Shown: in pieces, positions 24,744 to 32,975 of the stretch | How positions within the stretch are numbered: the stretch's first letter is position 1 | How the letters are laid out: the number at the start of each line of letters is the position of its first letter | Origin: Tropicimonas marinistellae | Lineage (GTDB): Bacteria > Pseudomonadota > Alphaproteobacteria > Rhodobacterales > Rhodobacteraceae | Reading direction: 5' to 3' | DNA length: 64,000 bases | Assembly (NCBI RefSeq): GCF_001509585.1 | Contig: NZ_LNCI01000015.1 | Span: forward strand, 33,073-97,072 | The notes under the pieces: generated by a model | The model's database searches: none | Told to the model about the DNA's origin: nothing | What the model saw: only the letters and a program-made list of their open reading frames with translations | Made by a program: the position numbers and the translations under genes

Positions 24744-25654
24744 GTCGGCGCCCTTCGGCTGATGGCCGAGGTTCCCCTTCCGCTGGGCGGACTTATCCCA
24801 CGGCCTCTGTGACAGAGATGCCGAGCGCGGTGTCGTCGTTGAGGACGGCTGTGCGCACCCGTGCCTCGCCTGCCGACAGACGCCGGATCGGCGCGGCTGC
24901 AGGCGAAGCGTCCCAGGTGGACCGCAGCGGTCGCACACCACCAGCGATTTGCAGAATAAGGTTCGCAGCACGGGCATTCGTTCCGGGTTGGACCAAGTGT
25001 CTTCTCGGTGAAGTCGCGACGAACAGCAGATTGGATGGCGCGACGGCCATTGGTACTCCGTCAAGCGCATGCCGCCGTTCTCCACCCGTCAGAGGACCCA
25101 AATGGACCGGCACTGCATTCGCGCTCTTCGTACGCAGCCGTCGCTCTCAGTCGCGCGCGTCAGTAGTGAGCCAAGACGGATTGCATCCATTCGCATCCGA
25201 TTGCATACAATGTCTTCGGACTCCTGGTTGCGGGCCAAATTGGTGGGGTCAGATCGGATCATACTCGCCCAATGCAAAGCGGATTGGCCTATGAGCTGCT
25301 TGATGAGTTCTCACGTTCCGGCATTTGTTGCCCGGGCAAGCGCGTGAGGAACGGCGACAAAGCAGAGCACCGTCTGCGCATTGGCGCGGCTATCCGAACT
25401 TTCGCAAGGTCGGAAACCGTTGGGCGCTTTGATAGGCGTGTCATCTTCGACCGAGTTGTTGCGCCTTTTGAGGCACGGCTTGCGCCGGTCAACGAACTCG
25501 CCGGACCAGTCGACGTGTTTGACGGGTTGTTGGTTGCTGGGTTTGACGCACCCAAGGTGGCGCGCTTGGATCCGAGATTTCACCGAGGATTCGTCACGGC
25601 TGCGGGGAGAACAGCCGCGACGCATAGAGAGACGAACCCTCAGCACCGACCAGG
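24744..25654. other. Gene-poor, probably degenerate stretch
   Basis: About 0.9 kb without a supported gene. A minus-strand frame (24793-25113) contains peptide-like sequence ('VPMAVAPSNLLFVATSP') but lacks a family signature. Near 25180-25211 three ~10-bp units related to ATTGCATCC occur, ending in ATTG-CATA-CAAT, which resembles a GntR-type operator. No intact GntR gene is nearby. Together with the Lrp relic this looks like eroded DNA at the boundary of the catabolic region. Confidence 0.45.
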
Positions 25655-26698
25655 ATGCCTCGGCGAATGACCCAGCAAACGAAACGGAAACTGGCATCCT
25701 TTGCAATTGCGCTGCTCGGTGTTGCAGTGTTCCGATTCCTGGGGCTACCACTTCCCTGGCTCCTTGGACCCATGTTCGCTTGCCTCTTGGCCGCATTTGC
25801 GGGGGTGCGCCTTGCTGGCGCTCCACGGATCAGCACGGCGATGCGGACTGTACTGGGCGTCGCCGTTGGAGCGTCCCTCACGCCATCCCTCGTCGATCAG
25901 ATCGGCGAGATGGTTCTTTCCATTGCCCTGATCCCGCCGTTCATTCTGTGCATCGGATTGACCGGGTATCCGTATTTTCGGCGGCTTTGGGGCTTCGACC
26001 CGGCCACGAGTTACTACGCGTCGATGCCAGGGGGATTGCAGGACATGCTCGTTTTTGGCGAAGAAGCCGGAGGTTCGCCCCGCGTTCTGAGCCTTGTCCA
26101 TGCCACCAGAATCCTCGTGATCGTCACCGTGTTGCCCTTGATCCTGAGTTGGGCACTCGACGTTCCGTTGGATCGCCCACCAGGGGAACCGGCTGCCGAT
26201 ATTCCCGCGTTGGAGTTGGTGTTGATGGTCGTGATTGCCATTGCCGGATGGTGGGGGGCGAAAGCTGTTGGGCTCTTTGGCGCGTCCATTCTCGGACCCT
26301 TGATCCTCGCGGCGATTGCGAGTTTGACAGGTGTTATTCACCATCGCCCGCCAGTCGAGGCGATCCTTGCGGCACAGTTTTTCATTGGGGCGACGGTCGG
26401 GGTGAAATATGTCGGTATCACCGTCGGTGAACTTCGCCGGGTCGTTCTGGCCGCGTTGGGATACGTTGCGATCCTGTCGGTTCTTTCCGCGATATTTGCG
26501 AGCATCGCCTATTGGGCTGGCTTCGCGCCAATGACCGAAGCGATCCTTGCATTTTCACCTGGTGGGCAGGCTGAGATGGCGGTGCTTGCAATCGTGGCGG
26601 GAGCCGACATTGCCTATGTCATTACCCATCACCTCGTGCGGATGGTAACAGTCATCGTGGGGGCTCCGATTGTGCAGAGATCGAAGTCGGACCCATGA
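25655..26698 (+). CDS. AbrB-family (PF05145) membrane transporter
   Basis: 347 residues, about ten helices in two repeated halves. 'WLLGPMFACLLAAFAGVRLAG' and later 'AKAVGLFGASILGPLILAAI' are the duplicated signature of the AbrB/'putative ammonia monooxygenase' family. The C-terminal 'AFSPGGQAEMAVLAIVAGADIAYVITHHLVRM' is diagnostic. Some members act in carboxylate or glutamate-type transport, but function is not settled. ATG 25655 is given; ATG 25667 has a better-spaced AGGA. It precedes the gamma-glutamyltransferase gene by 12 bp. Confidence 0.85.
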   Translation: MPRRMTQQTKRKLASFAIALLGVAVFRFLGLPLPWLLGPMFACLLAAFAGVRLAGAPRISTAMRTVLGVAVGASLTPSLVDQIGEMVLSIALIPPFILCIGLTGYPYFRRLWGFDPATSYYASMPGGLQDMLVFGEEAGGSPRVLSLVHATRILVIVTVLPLILSWALDVPLDRPPGEPAADIPALELVLMVVIAIAGWWGAKAVGLFGASILGPLILAAIASLTGVIHHRPPVEAILAAQFFIGATVGVKYVGITVGELRRVVLAALGYVAILSVLSAIFASIAYWAGFAPMTEAILAFSPGGQAEMAVLAIVAGADIAYVITHHLVRMVTVIVGAPIVQRSKSDP

Positions 26699-26710
26699 AG
26701 CGATGAAACA

Positions 26711-28513
26711 ATGACAATGGACATACCCTTCACCACGCGGCCTGAAATCACCGGGACATTCGGCGTTGTCGCCTCGACGCACTGGATTGCCTCGGCCGTG
26801 GGGATGAAACTGCTCGAGGCTGGCGGAACGGCATTCGATGCGGCTGTTGGCATGGGGTTCACGCTCAACGTCGTGGAGCCACATCTGAACGGGCCGCTGG
26901 GCGACATGCCAGCGCTGATCTGGCCGGAAGGCATGCCGGAGCCGACCGTGGTATGCGGGCAGGGCGTTGCGCCCGCGGATGCGACGATCGACAATTACCG
27001 TTCGCAGGGATTGGATCTCGTGCCGGGCTCGGGGCTTCTGGCCACGGTTGTTCCCGGCGCCTTTGACGCCTGGATGCTGATCTTGCGGGATCATGGGCGT
27101 TTGTCCTTGCGGGACGTTCTTGAGCCGGCCATTCATTACGCGGAACATGGTCATCCCATGCTGGCAAGCGCGGCGAACGTTATTGATGGCTTGTCCGAAG
27201 CCTTCCGAAAAGAGTGGCCCACATCTGCGGCGGTCTGGCTGCCCGGAGACAGGGCGCCCGCGCCGGGCGCCCTTTTCAGAAACCCGCAGCTCGCCCGGTT
27301 CTGGCAAAACCTCCTTGCCGAGGCAGAAACGAAATCCGGCCGCGTTGCGCAGATCGAGGCCGCCCGGCGCGCCTTTCGAGAGGGGTTCGTCGCTGAGGCC
27401 ATTGATGCGTTTCTTCGAGATGCCTGCGTCATGGATTCCACCGGAGAGCGTCGCCGCGGCGTGCTGACTGGGCAGGATATGGCGAGCTGGGAGGCGGCGT
27501 ACGAGCCCGCCCTTTCGGTCGATCATCACGGGTGGACAGTCTGGAAATGCGGTCCCTGGAGCCAGGGGCCTGTGCTGCTTCAGGCGTTGAGACTTCTCGA
27601 AGGGGACAGCATCGCTGGTTTAGATCCGCAAGGTGCGGATTTCGTCCATCTGCTGACGGAGTGTCTGAAGCTTGCATTCGCCGACCGTGAGACCTACTTC
27701 GGCGATCCGAAATTCAGCAACATCCCCATGCAACAGCTGCTCTCGCGCGACTATGGACGGCAAAGGCGGCAGCAAGTCGAAGCGGTTGCGTCGGTTTCGC
27801 AACGTCCCGGACGGATTGCCGGTTTCGAGCGGCAGGCCGAGGCGTTTCTGCGCCGATCTACGCTGGCGATCGATTCCGCAGTCGGCGTCGGTGTCGGCGA
27901 GCCGACGATGGCGCACCTTTCCGAGAGGCAGGGTGACACGGTTCATATCGATGTAATCGACCGTTGGGGCAACATGGTCTCGGCAACGCCTTCCGGTGGA
28001 TGGCTGCAATCCTCGCCCGTCGTTCCGGGCCTCGGCGTGCCGCTCAACAGCCGGGCGCAGATGTTCTGGCTGGAGGAGGGTTTGCCCACGTCCCTGGCGC
28101 CCGGCCGCCGCCCCAGAACGACATTGTCACCGTCGATGGCTATGGGTCCGGATGGCGCCCGCCTTGCCTTTGGCACGCCCGGTGGCGACCAGCAGGATCA
28201 ATGGCAACTGGCGTTCCTGATGCGGCTGATCCATCACGGCATGAACCTTCAGCAGGCAATCGACGCGCCCCTGTTCCACACGGCGCACCTTCAGGCGAGT
28301 TTCTACCCGCGGGCGAGCCGACCCGGCCATCTGATGATGGAGCCAGCCTTCAACGAGGCAGTTGTCGACGACCTGCGCCGTCGCGGCCATGATATCGAGG
28401 TGTCTTCACCCTGGGCCATCGGCAGATTGACGGCAACACGGCGCGATGCGGGCGGGCTGCTCGGCGCCGCGGCGACGCCGAGGCTGATGCAGGCCTATGC
28501 CATCGGAAGATAG
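26711..28513 (+). CDS. Gamma-glutamyltransferase-family Ntn-hydrolase
   Basis: 600 residues. The N-terminal 'VASTHWIASAVGMKLLEAGGTAFDAAVGMGFTLNVVEPHLNGPLGD' is the GGT substrate-binding block. The expected self-cleavage nucleophile is Thr410 in 'GDTVHIDVIDRWGNMVSATPSGG'. No signal peptide is seen, unlike periplasmic glutathione hydrolases, so a cytoplasmic catabolic or acylase role is likely. It may split an amide or gamma-glutamyl compound taken up by the neighbouring transporters. It probably forms one transcript with the AbrB gene. It is followed by palindromes that precede the TTT transporter genes. Confidence 0.9.
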   Translation: MTMDIPFTTRPEITGTFGVVASTHWIASAVGMKLLEAGGTAFDAAVGMGFTLNVVEPHLNGPLGDMPALIWPEGMPEPTVVCGQGVAPADATIDNYRSQGLDLVPGSGLLATVVPGAFDAWMLILRDHGRLSLRDVLEPAIHYAEHGHPMLASAANVIDGLSEAFRKEWPTSAAVWLPGDRAPAPGALFRNPQLARFWQNLLAEAETKSGRVAQIEAARRAFREGFVAEAIDAFLRDACVMDSTGERRRGVLTGQDMASWEAAYEPALSVDHHGWTVWKCGPWSQGPVLLQALRLLEGDSIAGLDPQGADFVHLLTECLKLAFADRETYFGDPKFSNIPMQQLLSRDYGRQRRQQVEAVASVSQRPGRIAGFERQAEAFLRRSTLAIDSAVGVGVGEPTMAHLSERQGDTVHIDVIDRWGNMVSATPSGGWLQSSPVVPGLGVPLNSRAQMFWLEEGLPTSLAPGRRPRTTLSPSMAMGPDGARLAFGTPGGDQQDQWQLAFLMRLIHHGMNLQQAIDAPLFHTAHLQASFYPRASRPGHLMMEPAFNEAVVDDLRRRGHDIEVSSPWAIGRLTATRRDAGGLLGAAATPRLMQAYAIGR

Positions 28514-28534
28514 ATGAGAGATTTTCATTAATAG

Positions 28535-28574
28535 GCCAAAAACTAGAATTTGTTGGCATTGGATTGGAATGCCA
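28535..28574. promoter_or_regulatory. Two overlapping palindromes before the TTT transporter
   Basis: GCCAA (28535-28539) pairs with TTGGC (28553-28557), and TGGCATT (28554-28560) with AATGCCA (28568-28574). The core AAACTAGAATT (28540-28550) recurs once more in the window at 62938-62948, upstream of another catabolic gene. This is a likely operator region for the transporter operon. Confidence 0.45.
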
Positions 28575-28679
28575 TCCTCCTGAGGCAACAAGCGGAAAGG
28601 GCAAGAAACGCGGCCCGGTCAATATCCGCGATTGCATCAAAGCCGGTTTGGCAATGGGCCGGCACATTGGGAGGACACA

Positions 28680-29777
28680 ATGACCAATCGGCGACCGGCT
28701 GCCTTCGGCGGCCTGCTTCTTTCTGCATCCATAATCGCAGGCGCGACATCGGCAACTGGCGATGGGCTCGATCTGAGCGGCCAGACGGTAGAATTCGTCA
28801 TTCCCTTCTCGGAATCCGGTGGTTCGGCGAAATGGGCGAACTTTTTTGCGCCGCTGCTGAGCGAGGCGCTGCCCGGTAATCCCACGGTGGTCGTGAAATA
28901 CATGCCGGGGGCAGGGTCCACCAAGGGCGCGAACTGGTTCCAGGACCAGGAGTACGAGGATGGAACACTGGTTTTCGGCTCCTCTGGATCGACGCAGTTT
29001 CCCTACCTTCTCGGCGATCCCCGTGTGAAGTATGAGTACAGCGACTGAAATGTCGTTCTTGCTTCGGGCACGGGTGGCGTCGCTTTCCTTCCGCCCGATC
29101 TCGCTGAAAAGGTGGATGGGCTCGACGCCTCCGGGTTGGCCGATACGGATTTCATCTGGGGCAGCCAGGGGGCGACCCGGTTGGATCTCGTGCCACTTCT
29201 GGCATGGGAAATGCTTGGCATGTCGGTTGAGCCCGTGTTCGGCATCAAGGGGCGGGGCGATGGCCGGCTGATGTTCGAACGTGGTGAGGCCAATATCGAC
29301 TACCAGACCTCAGCCGCCTACTTGAAGGGTGTGGTGCCGCTGGTCGAGCAGGGCGATGCCGTGCCGATGATGACCTGGGGTGCATTGGATGGCGATGGCA
29401 ACGTTGTCCGCGACCCGACATTTCCCGATGTGCCGTCCTTCAAGGAAGTCTGCGAAGCGACACCTGCCTGCGAGACGTCAGGCGAGGCCTGGGATGCTTG
29501 GAAGGCGTTCATGATCGCGGGCTTCCCGGCTCAGAAGATGGTGTTCCTGCCCAATGGTGCACCGCAGGAGGCGATCGATACGTATACCGTCGCATTCGAC
29601 GCCGTACTGGCGCGGGAGGATTTTGCCGAACTGAGCGAGGCGACGCTCGGCATCTATCCGCAGATGACTGGCGAAGCGGCCAGGAAAACGCTGACGCTCG
29701 GGACTGTCGTGAACGACGACGCAAAGGCGTTCGTCCAGAACTGGCTCAAGGAACGCTACGGCGTCGAACTGAATTGA
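28680..29777 (+). pseudogene. TTT-family (TctC) solute-binding protein gene with in-frame TGA
   Basis: From ATG 28680 (GGGAGGA upstream) a Sec signal peptide (~1-26) is followed by 'VEFVIPFSESGGSAKWANFF', a TctC-like domain. At codon 123 (29046-29048) a TGA interrupts 'KYEYSD-stop-NVVLASGTGG'. The same frame then runs on for 243 codons to the natural stop, ending 'LKERYGVELN'. Homologous proteins have Trp at this place, so TGG to TGA is the simplest explanation. Otherwise the gene is complete (365 codons). The matching membrane component is intact. It could be a true null mutation, a sequencing error, or read-through. Confidence 0.85.
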
Positions 29778-29782
29778 TGGTA

Positions 29783-29814
29783 CTGCCCGCTGCGACTGGC
29801 ATCGTGGCGGGCAG
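29783..29814 (+). terminator. Stem-loop between TctC and TctA genes
   Basis: CTGCCCGC (29783-29790) and GCGGGCAG (29807-29814) form an 8-bp perfect stem with a 16-nt loop, between the binding-protein and membrane-protein genes. Its likely role is partial termination or mRNA stabilisation, giving more binding protein than permease. Confidence 0.45.
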
Positions 29815-29840
29815 AAACCGTTCACGAGAGAGATCCGTTC

Positions 29841-31853
29841 ATGGAGCTTCTGTCGACCGCCCTTCCCGCGCTGGGCGACGCTTTCGGCTTGATCCTGCAC
29901 CCGCAGCAATTGGCATTCCTCGTGCTGGGTGTTCTGTTGGGCTTGTCCGTCGGGGTCTTCCCCGGTCTCGGCGGCATTGCCGGCTTGTCGCTGGTGTTAC
30001 CGTTCATGTTCGGCATGGAACCCGTCTCGGGGCTTGCGCTGATGGTCGGGCTGATCGCCGTGATCCCGACATCGGACACGTTTGCCTCCGTTCTCATGGG
30101 CATCCCGGGGTCTTCGGCAAGCCAGGCGACAGTGCTGGACGGCTTTCCACTGGCAAAGAAGGGCGAGGCGGCACGCGCGCTCTCGGCGGCATTTGTCTCC
30201 TCCCTTTTTGGCGGGTTGCTCGGTGCGAGCGTGCTCACGTTCTTCATTCTGATCGCGCGCCCGCTCGTTCTGGCGTTCGGTCTGCCAGAAATGCTGATGA
30301 TCACCCTTTTGGGGCTGTCGATGGTGGCCATTCTGGCGGGACGGATTCCGCTCAAGGGCGTGGCAGCCGCCGGTCTGGGGCTCATGGTGGGAACGATTGG
30401 TGAGGCGGGTGCAGGGGGAAGCCTGCGCATGGCAACCTATGACATCCCCTACCTGATCGACGGGCTGTCACTGGTGGTCGTGGGCCTTGGCATTTTCGCG
30501 GTGCCTGAGATCGTCGCGCTCCTGCGTCGCGATCAAGCCATCTCCCGTAGCGGCGCGCTCGGCTCAGGTTGGGTTCACGGCATTCGGCACTGGTTGGCAA
30601 ATATCTTCCTGTCCATTCGCTGTTCGATCATCGGTGTGATCGTAGGCGTCATTCCGGGGCTTGGCGGCTCGGTCGTGGACTGGATCGCTTATGGGCACAC
30701 GGTGCAGTCGGCCAAGGACAAAACCGCCTTCGGCTCCGGCGACATCCGCGGCGTGATCGGCCCGGAAAGCTCGAACAACGCCAAGGAGGGCGGCGGGCTT
30801 GTACCCACGCTGATCTTCGGCATACCCGGCTCGGGTTCAATGGCGATTTTTCTGGGCGGGCTGGGGCTGGTTGGCTATGACGCCGGGCCACAAATGATCC
30901 GAAACGATCTGGATGTGACCTATACGATCGTGTGGTCGCTGGCGCTGGCGAACGTGGTCGGGGCGGGGCTGTGTATCCTGCTCTCGGGTCCGATTGCGCG
31001 GCTGACGACCATTCGCTTCACTCTTCTCGCGCCCTTCCTGTTCATGATGATCTCCTTTGCCGCGTTCCAGTCGCGCCAGTCGCTGGGTGATCTCGTGGCA
31101 TTGGTCTGTGTCGGAGCGCTGGGGATCTTCCTGCGCCGTTTCGACTGGTCGCGGCCGGCTTTCCTGATCGGCTTCGTCCTGTCCTACCAGGCCGAGAATT
31201 TCACCAATATGGCAAATCAGGTGGCCGGCGCGAAATTCCGCAAGGGGATGGAGCAGGGGCTGGACTATGTCGCGTCGCCACTCGTGCTGGGGATCCTGGC
31301 GCTCACAATCGTGTCGGTCATCCTCGGTGTGCGGCAATCGAAACAGATCCTGCCCGAGGGCGACGTCGCGACGGGCAGAAAGCGTGCGCCCGTGGTGTTT
31401 CTGTTGCTGGTGACGGCCTACCTCGTCGTGGCCTGGGCCGACGCCATGTCCATCGGGTTAACGAGCGACAAGGTTTTTCCCGTGACGATCTCGTTCGTGA
31501 CCATCCTGTGTTGCCTCGTACTTCTCTTCCGAATGATGCGCGCACCCGACTCCGATGCGATTTTTGCCGACCGGGAGACCGGCGAAGATGGAGACGCGCC
31601 ACATGGCCTCTGGGCATCACTCGCCTGGTTGCTCTTCCTTCTCGGATTGTCGGCGCTGGTCGGGTTTATCCTGGCGTTGGTAGTGTTCTTCATCGCCTTC
31701 CTCCGAGTGCGGGCGGGTGTCAGTTGGACGCGTACCCTTCTGCTCACGGCGGCGGGGCTCGGCTTTCTCTGCTCGATGGCCGGTATCTTGCACCGGGATT
31801 TTCCGCCCGGTCTGCTGCAAGAATTCGTCCGGCTTCCCTGGCCATTCACCTAA
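29841..31853 (+). CDS. TTT transporter membrane protein, TctA fused to TctB-like domain
   Basis: 670 residues. Residues ~1-505 are TctA with about 12 helices: 'GVFPGLGGIAGLSLVLPF', 'GIPGSSASQATVLDGFPLAKKGEAARAL', 'GVIGPESSNNAKEGGGLVPTLIFGIPGSGSMA'. Residues ~515-670 add four or five helices after a polar linker, matching the small TctB subunit, which is otherwise absent from the locus. The system imports carboxylates with a periplasmic TctC; here the adjacent TctC gene carries a stop. It continues into the PrpF-like gene after 9 bp. Confidence 0.9.
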   Translation: MELLSTALPALGDAFGLILHPQQLAFLVLGVLLGLSVGVFPGLGGIAGLSLVLPFMFGMEPVSGLALMVGLIAVIPTSDTFASVLMGIPGSSASQATVLDGFPLAKKGEAARALSAAFVSSLFGGLLGASVLTFFILIARPLVLAFGLPEMLMITLLGLSMVAILAGRIPLKGVAAAGLGLMVGTIGEAGAGGSLRMATYDIPYLIDGLSLVVVGLGIFAVPEIVALLRRDQAISRSGALGSGWVHGIRHWLANIFLSIRCSIIGVIVGVIPGLGGSVVDWIAYGHTVQSAKDKTAFGSGDIRGVIGPESSNNAKEGGGLVPTLIFGIPGSGSMAIFLGGLGLVGYDAGPQMIRNDLDVTYTIVWSLALANVVGAGLCILLSGPIARLTTIRFTLLAPFLFMMISFAAFQSRQSLGDLVALVCVGALGIFLRRFDWSRPAFLIGFVLSYQAENFTNMANQVAGAKFRKGMEQGLDYVASPLVLGILALTIVSVILGVRQSKQILPEGDVATGRKRAPVVFLLLVTAYLVVAWADAMSIGLTSDKVFPVTISFVTILCCLVLLFRMMRAPDSDAIFADRETGEDGDAPHGLWASLAWLLFLLGLSALVGFILALVVFFIAFLRVRAGVSWTRTLLLTAAGLGFLCSMAGILHRDFPPGLLQEFVRLPWPFT

Positions 31854-31862
31854 GGAGAGACC

Positions 31863-32975
31863 ATGAGTCAGACTGCCATTCCCTATTGGTTCCTCCGCGG
31901 TGGCACCTCTCGCGGTCCGTATTTCCGGCGGCGGGATCTGCCGGACGATCGCGACACGCTGGCCAAGGTGCTGGTCTCTGTCATCGGTGCTGGAAATCCG
32001 CTCAACATCGACGGGATCGGCGGCGGCAATGCGGTGACGACCAAGGTTGCCATACTGAGCCGGTCGACGGACGCGGAGGCGGATGTCGATTACTTCTTCG
32101 CGCAGGTCGCGGTCGAGGAGGCCTTGGTCGATTTCGGACCGACCTGCGGCAACATCCTCGTCGGCGTCGGTCCGGCAGCCATCGAGATGGGGCTGGTGGA
32201 GGCGCGCGACGGAAAGACGCCCGTGCGCATCCGGGCGGTCAATACCGGGGCTCTGATCGAGGCGATCGTGGAGACGCCGGAACGGCGGGTAACCTATGAG
32301 GGGAACATCGCAGTTGATGGCGTGCCCGGACGGGCGGCCCCGATTACGCTCAACTTCCTTGGCGTCGTCGGGTCAAAAACGGGTGCGATGCTGCCCACTG
32401 GGAACCTGAAAGAAACCATCAACGGAATCGACGTCACCTGCATGGACGTGGCGATGCCCATGGTCATCGCGCGTGCGGAGGACTTCGGGGTCACCGGCGG
32501 CGAGAGCCAGGTCGAACTGGACGGAAACGGGCCTCTGTTCGAAAAAATGGAGCCGCTCCGGCGCGAAGCCGGCCGACGCATGGGGCTTGGGGAGGTCTCT
32601 AAATCGGTGACCCCGAAGATCGGTCTGATCTCGAAACCGGTCGCGGGCGGACATTTCCGCGCGCGCTATTTCATGCCCTGGGCGTGCCACCCGACGTTGG
32701 CAATCACCGGCTCGCAATGTCTTGCCGCCTGTGCCCTGTGCCCGGGCACGGTCGCCGAGGGCATAGCGGAGCCTATCGCCCGGTCGCCGGCCGTCGTTCG
32801 GATCGAGAATCCGGTTGGAATGACCGAGGTGACTGTCGACTACCGCTGCGTTGGAGGCGCGCTCGACTTTCGTTCGGCAGGGGTCATTCGCACTGCCCGG
32901 CTCATTGCGCGCGGCGAAGTGTTTGTGCCGGATGCCGCGCTGGCACGCGAACCGGGTTCCGGAGGTCTCGCATGA
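31863..32975 (+). CDS. PrpF-family isomerase (4-oxalomesaconate tautomerase / aconitate isomerase-like)
   Basis: 370 residues. 'IPYWFLRGGTSRGPYF' at the N-terminus and 'IDGIGGGNAVTTKVAIL' are the PrpF hallmarks. 'FGPTCGNILVGVGPAAIE' holds a candidate catalytic cysteine, and 'GSKTGAMLPTGN' follows. Members shift double bonds in unsaturated di- and tricarboxylates (2-methylaconitate, 4-oxalomesaconate). The gene lies between a tricarboxylate-type transporter and a ThDP enzyme, which fits catabolism of an unsaturated polycarboxylate. Its stop overlaps the next start (ATGA). Confidence 0.88.
   Translation: MSQTAIPYWFLRGGTSRGPYFRRRDLPDDRDTLAKVLVSVIGAGNPLNIDGIGGGNAVTTKVAILSRSTDAEADVDYFFAQVAVEEALVDFGPTCGNILVGVGPAAIEMGLVEARDGKTPVRIRAVNTGALIEAIVETPERRVTYEGNIAVDGVPGRAAPITLNFLGVVGSKTGAMLPTGNLKETINGIDVTCMDVAMPMVIARAEDFGVTGGESQVELDGNGPLFEKMEPLRREAGRRMGLGEVSKSVTPKIGLISKPVAGGHFRARYFMPWACHPTLAITGSQCLAACALCPGTVAEGIAEPIARSPAVVRIENPVGMTEVTVDYRCVGGALDFRSAGVIRTARLIARGEVFVPDAALAREPGSGGLA

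Noticed and set aside
24793..25113. Phage capsid or flavin-reductase fragment on the minus strand
   Set aside because: The peptide looks protein-like ('VPMAVAPSNLLFVATSP') but matches no family well enough, and no other phage genes are near.
25180..25211. Short tandem array (three ~10-bp ATTGCATCC-like units) as a CRISPR or satellite
   Set aside because: Only three imperfect units with no spacers; more likely part of an operator.
29046..29048. Selenocysteine as explanation for the in-frame TGA of tctC
   Set aside because: Family members have Trp here, no redox role is known, and no selenocysteine-insertion structure was evident after the codon.
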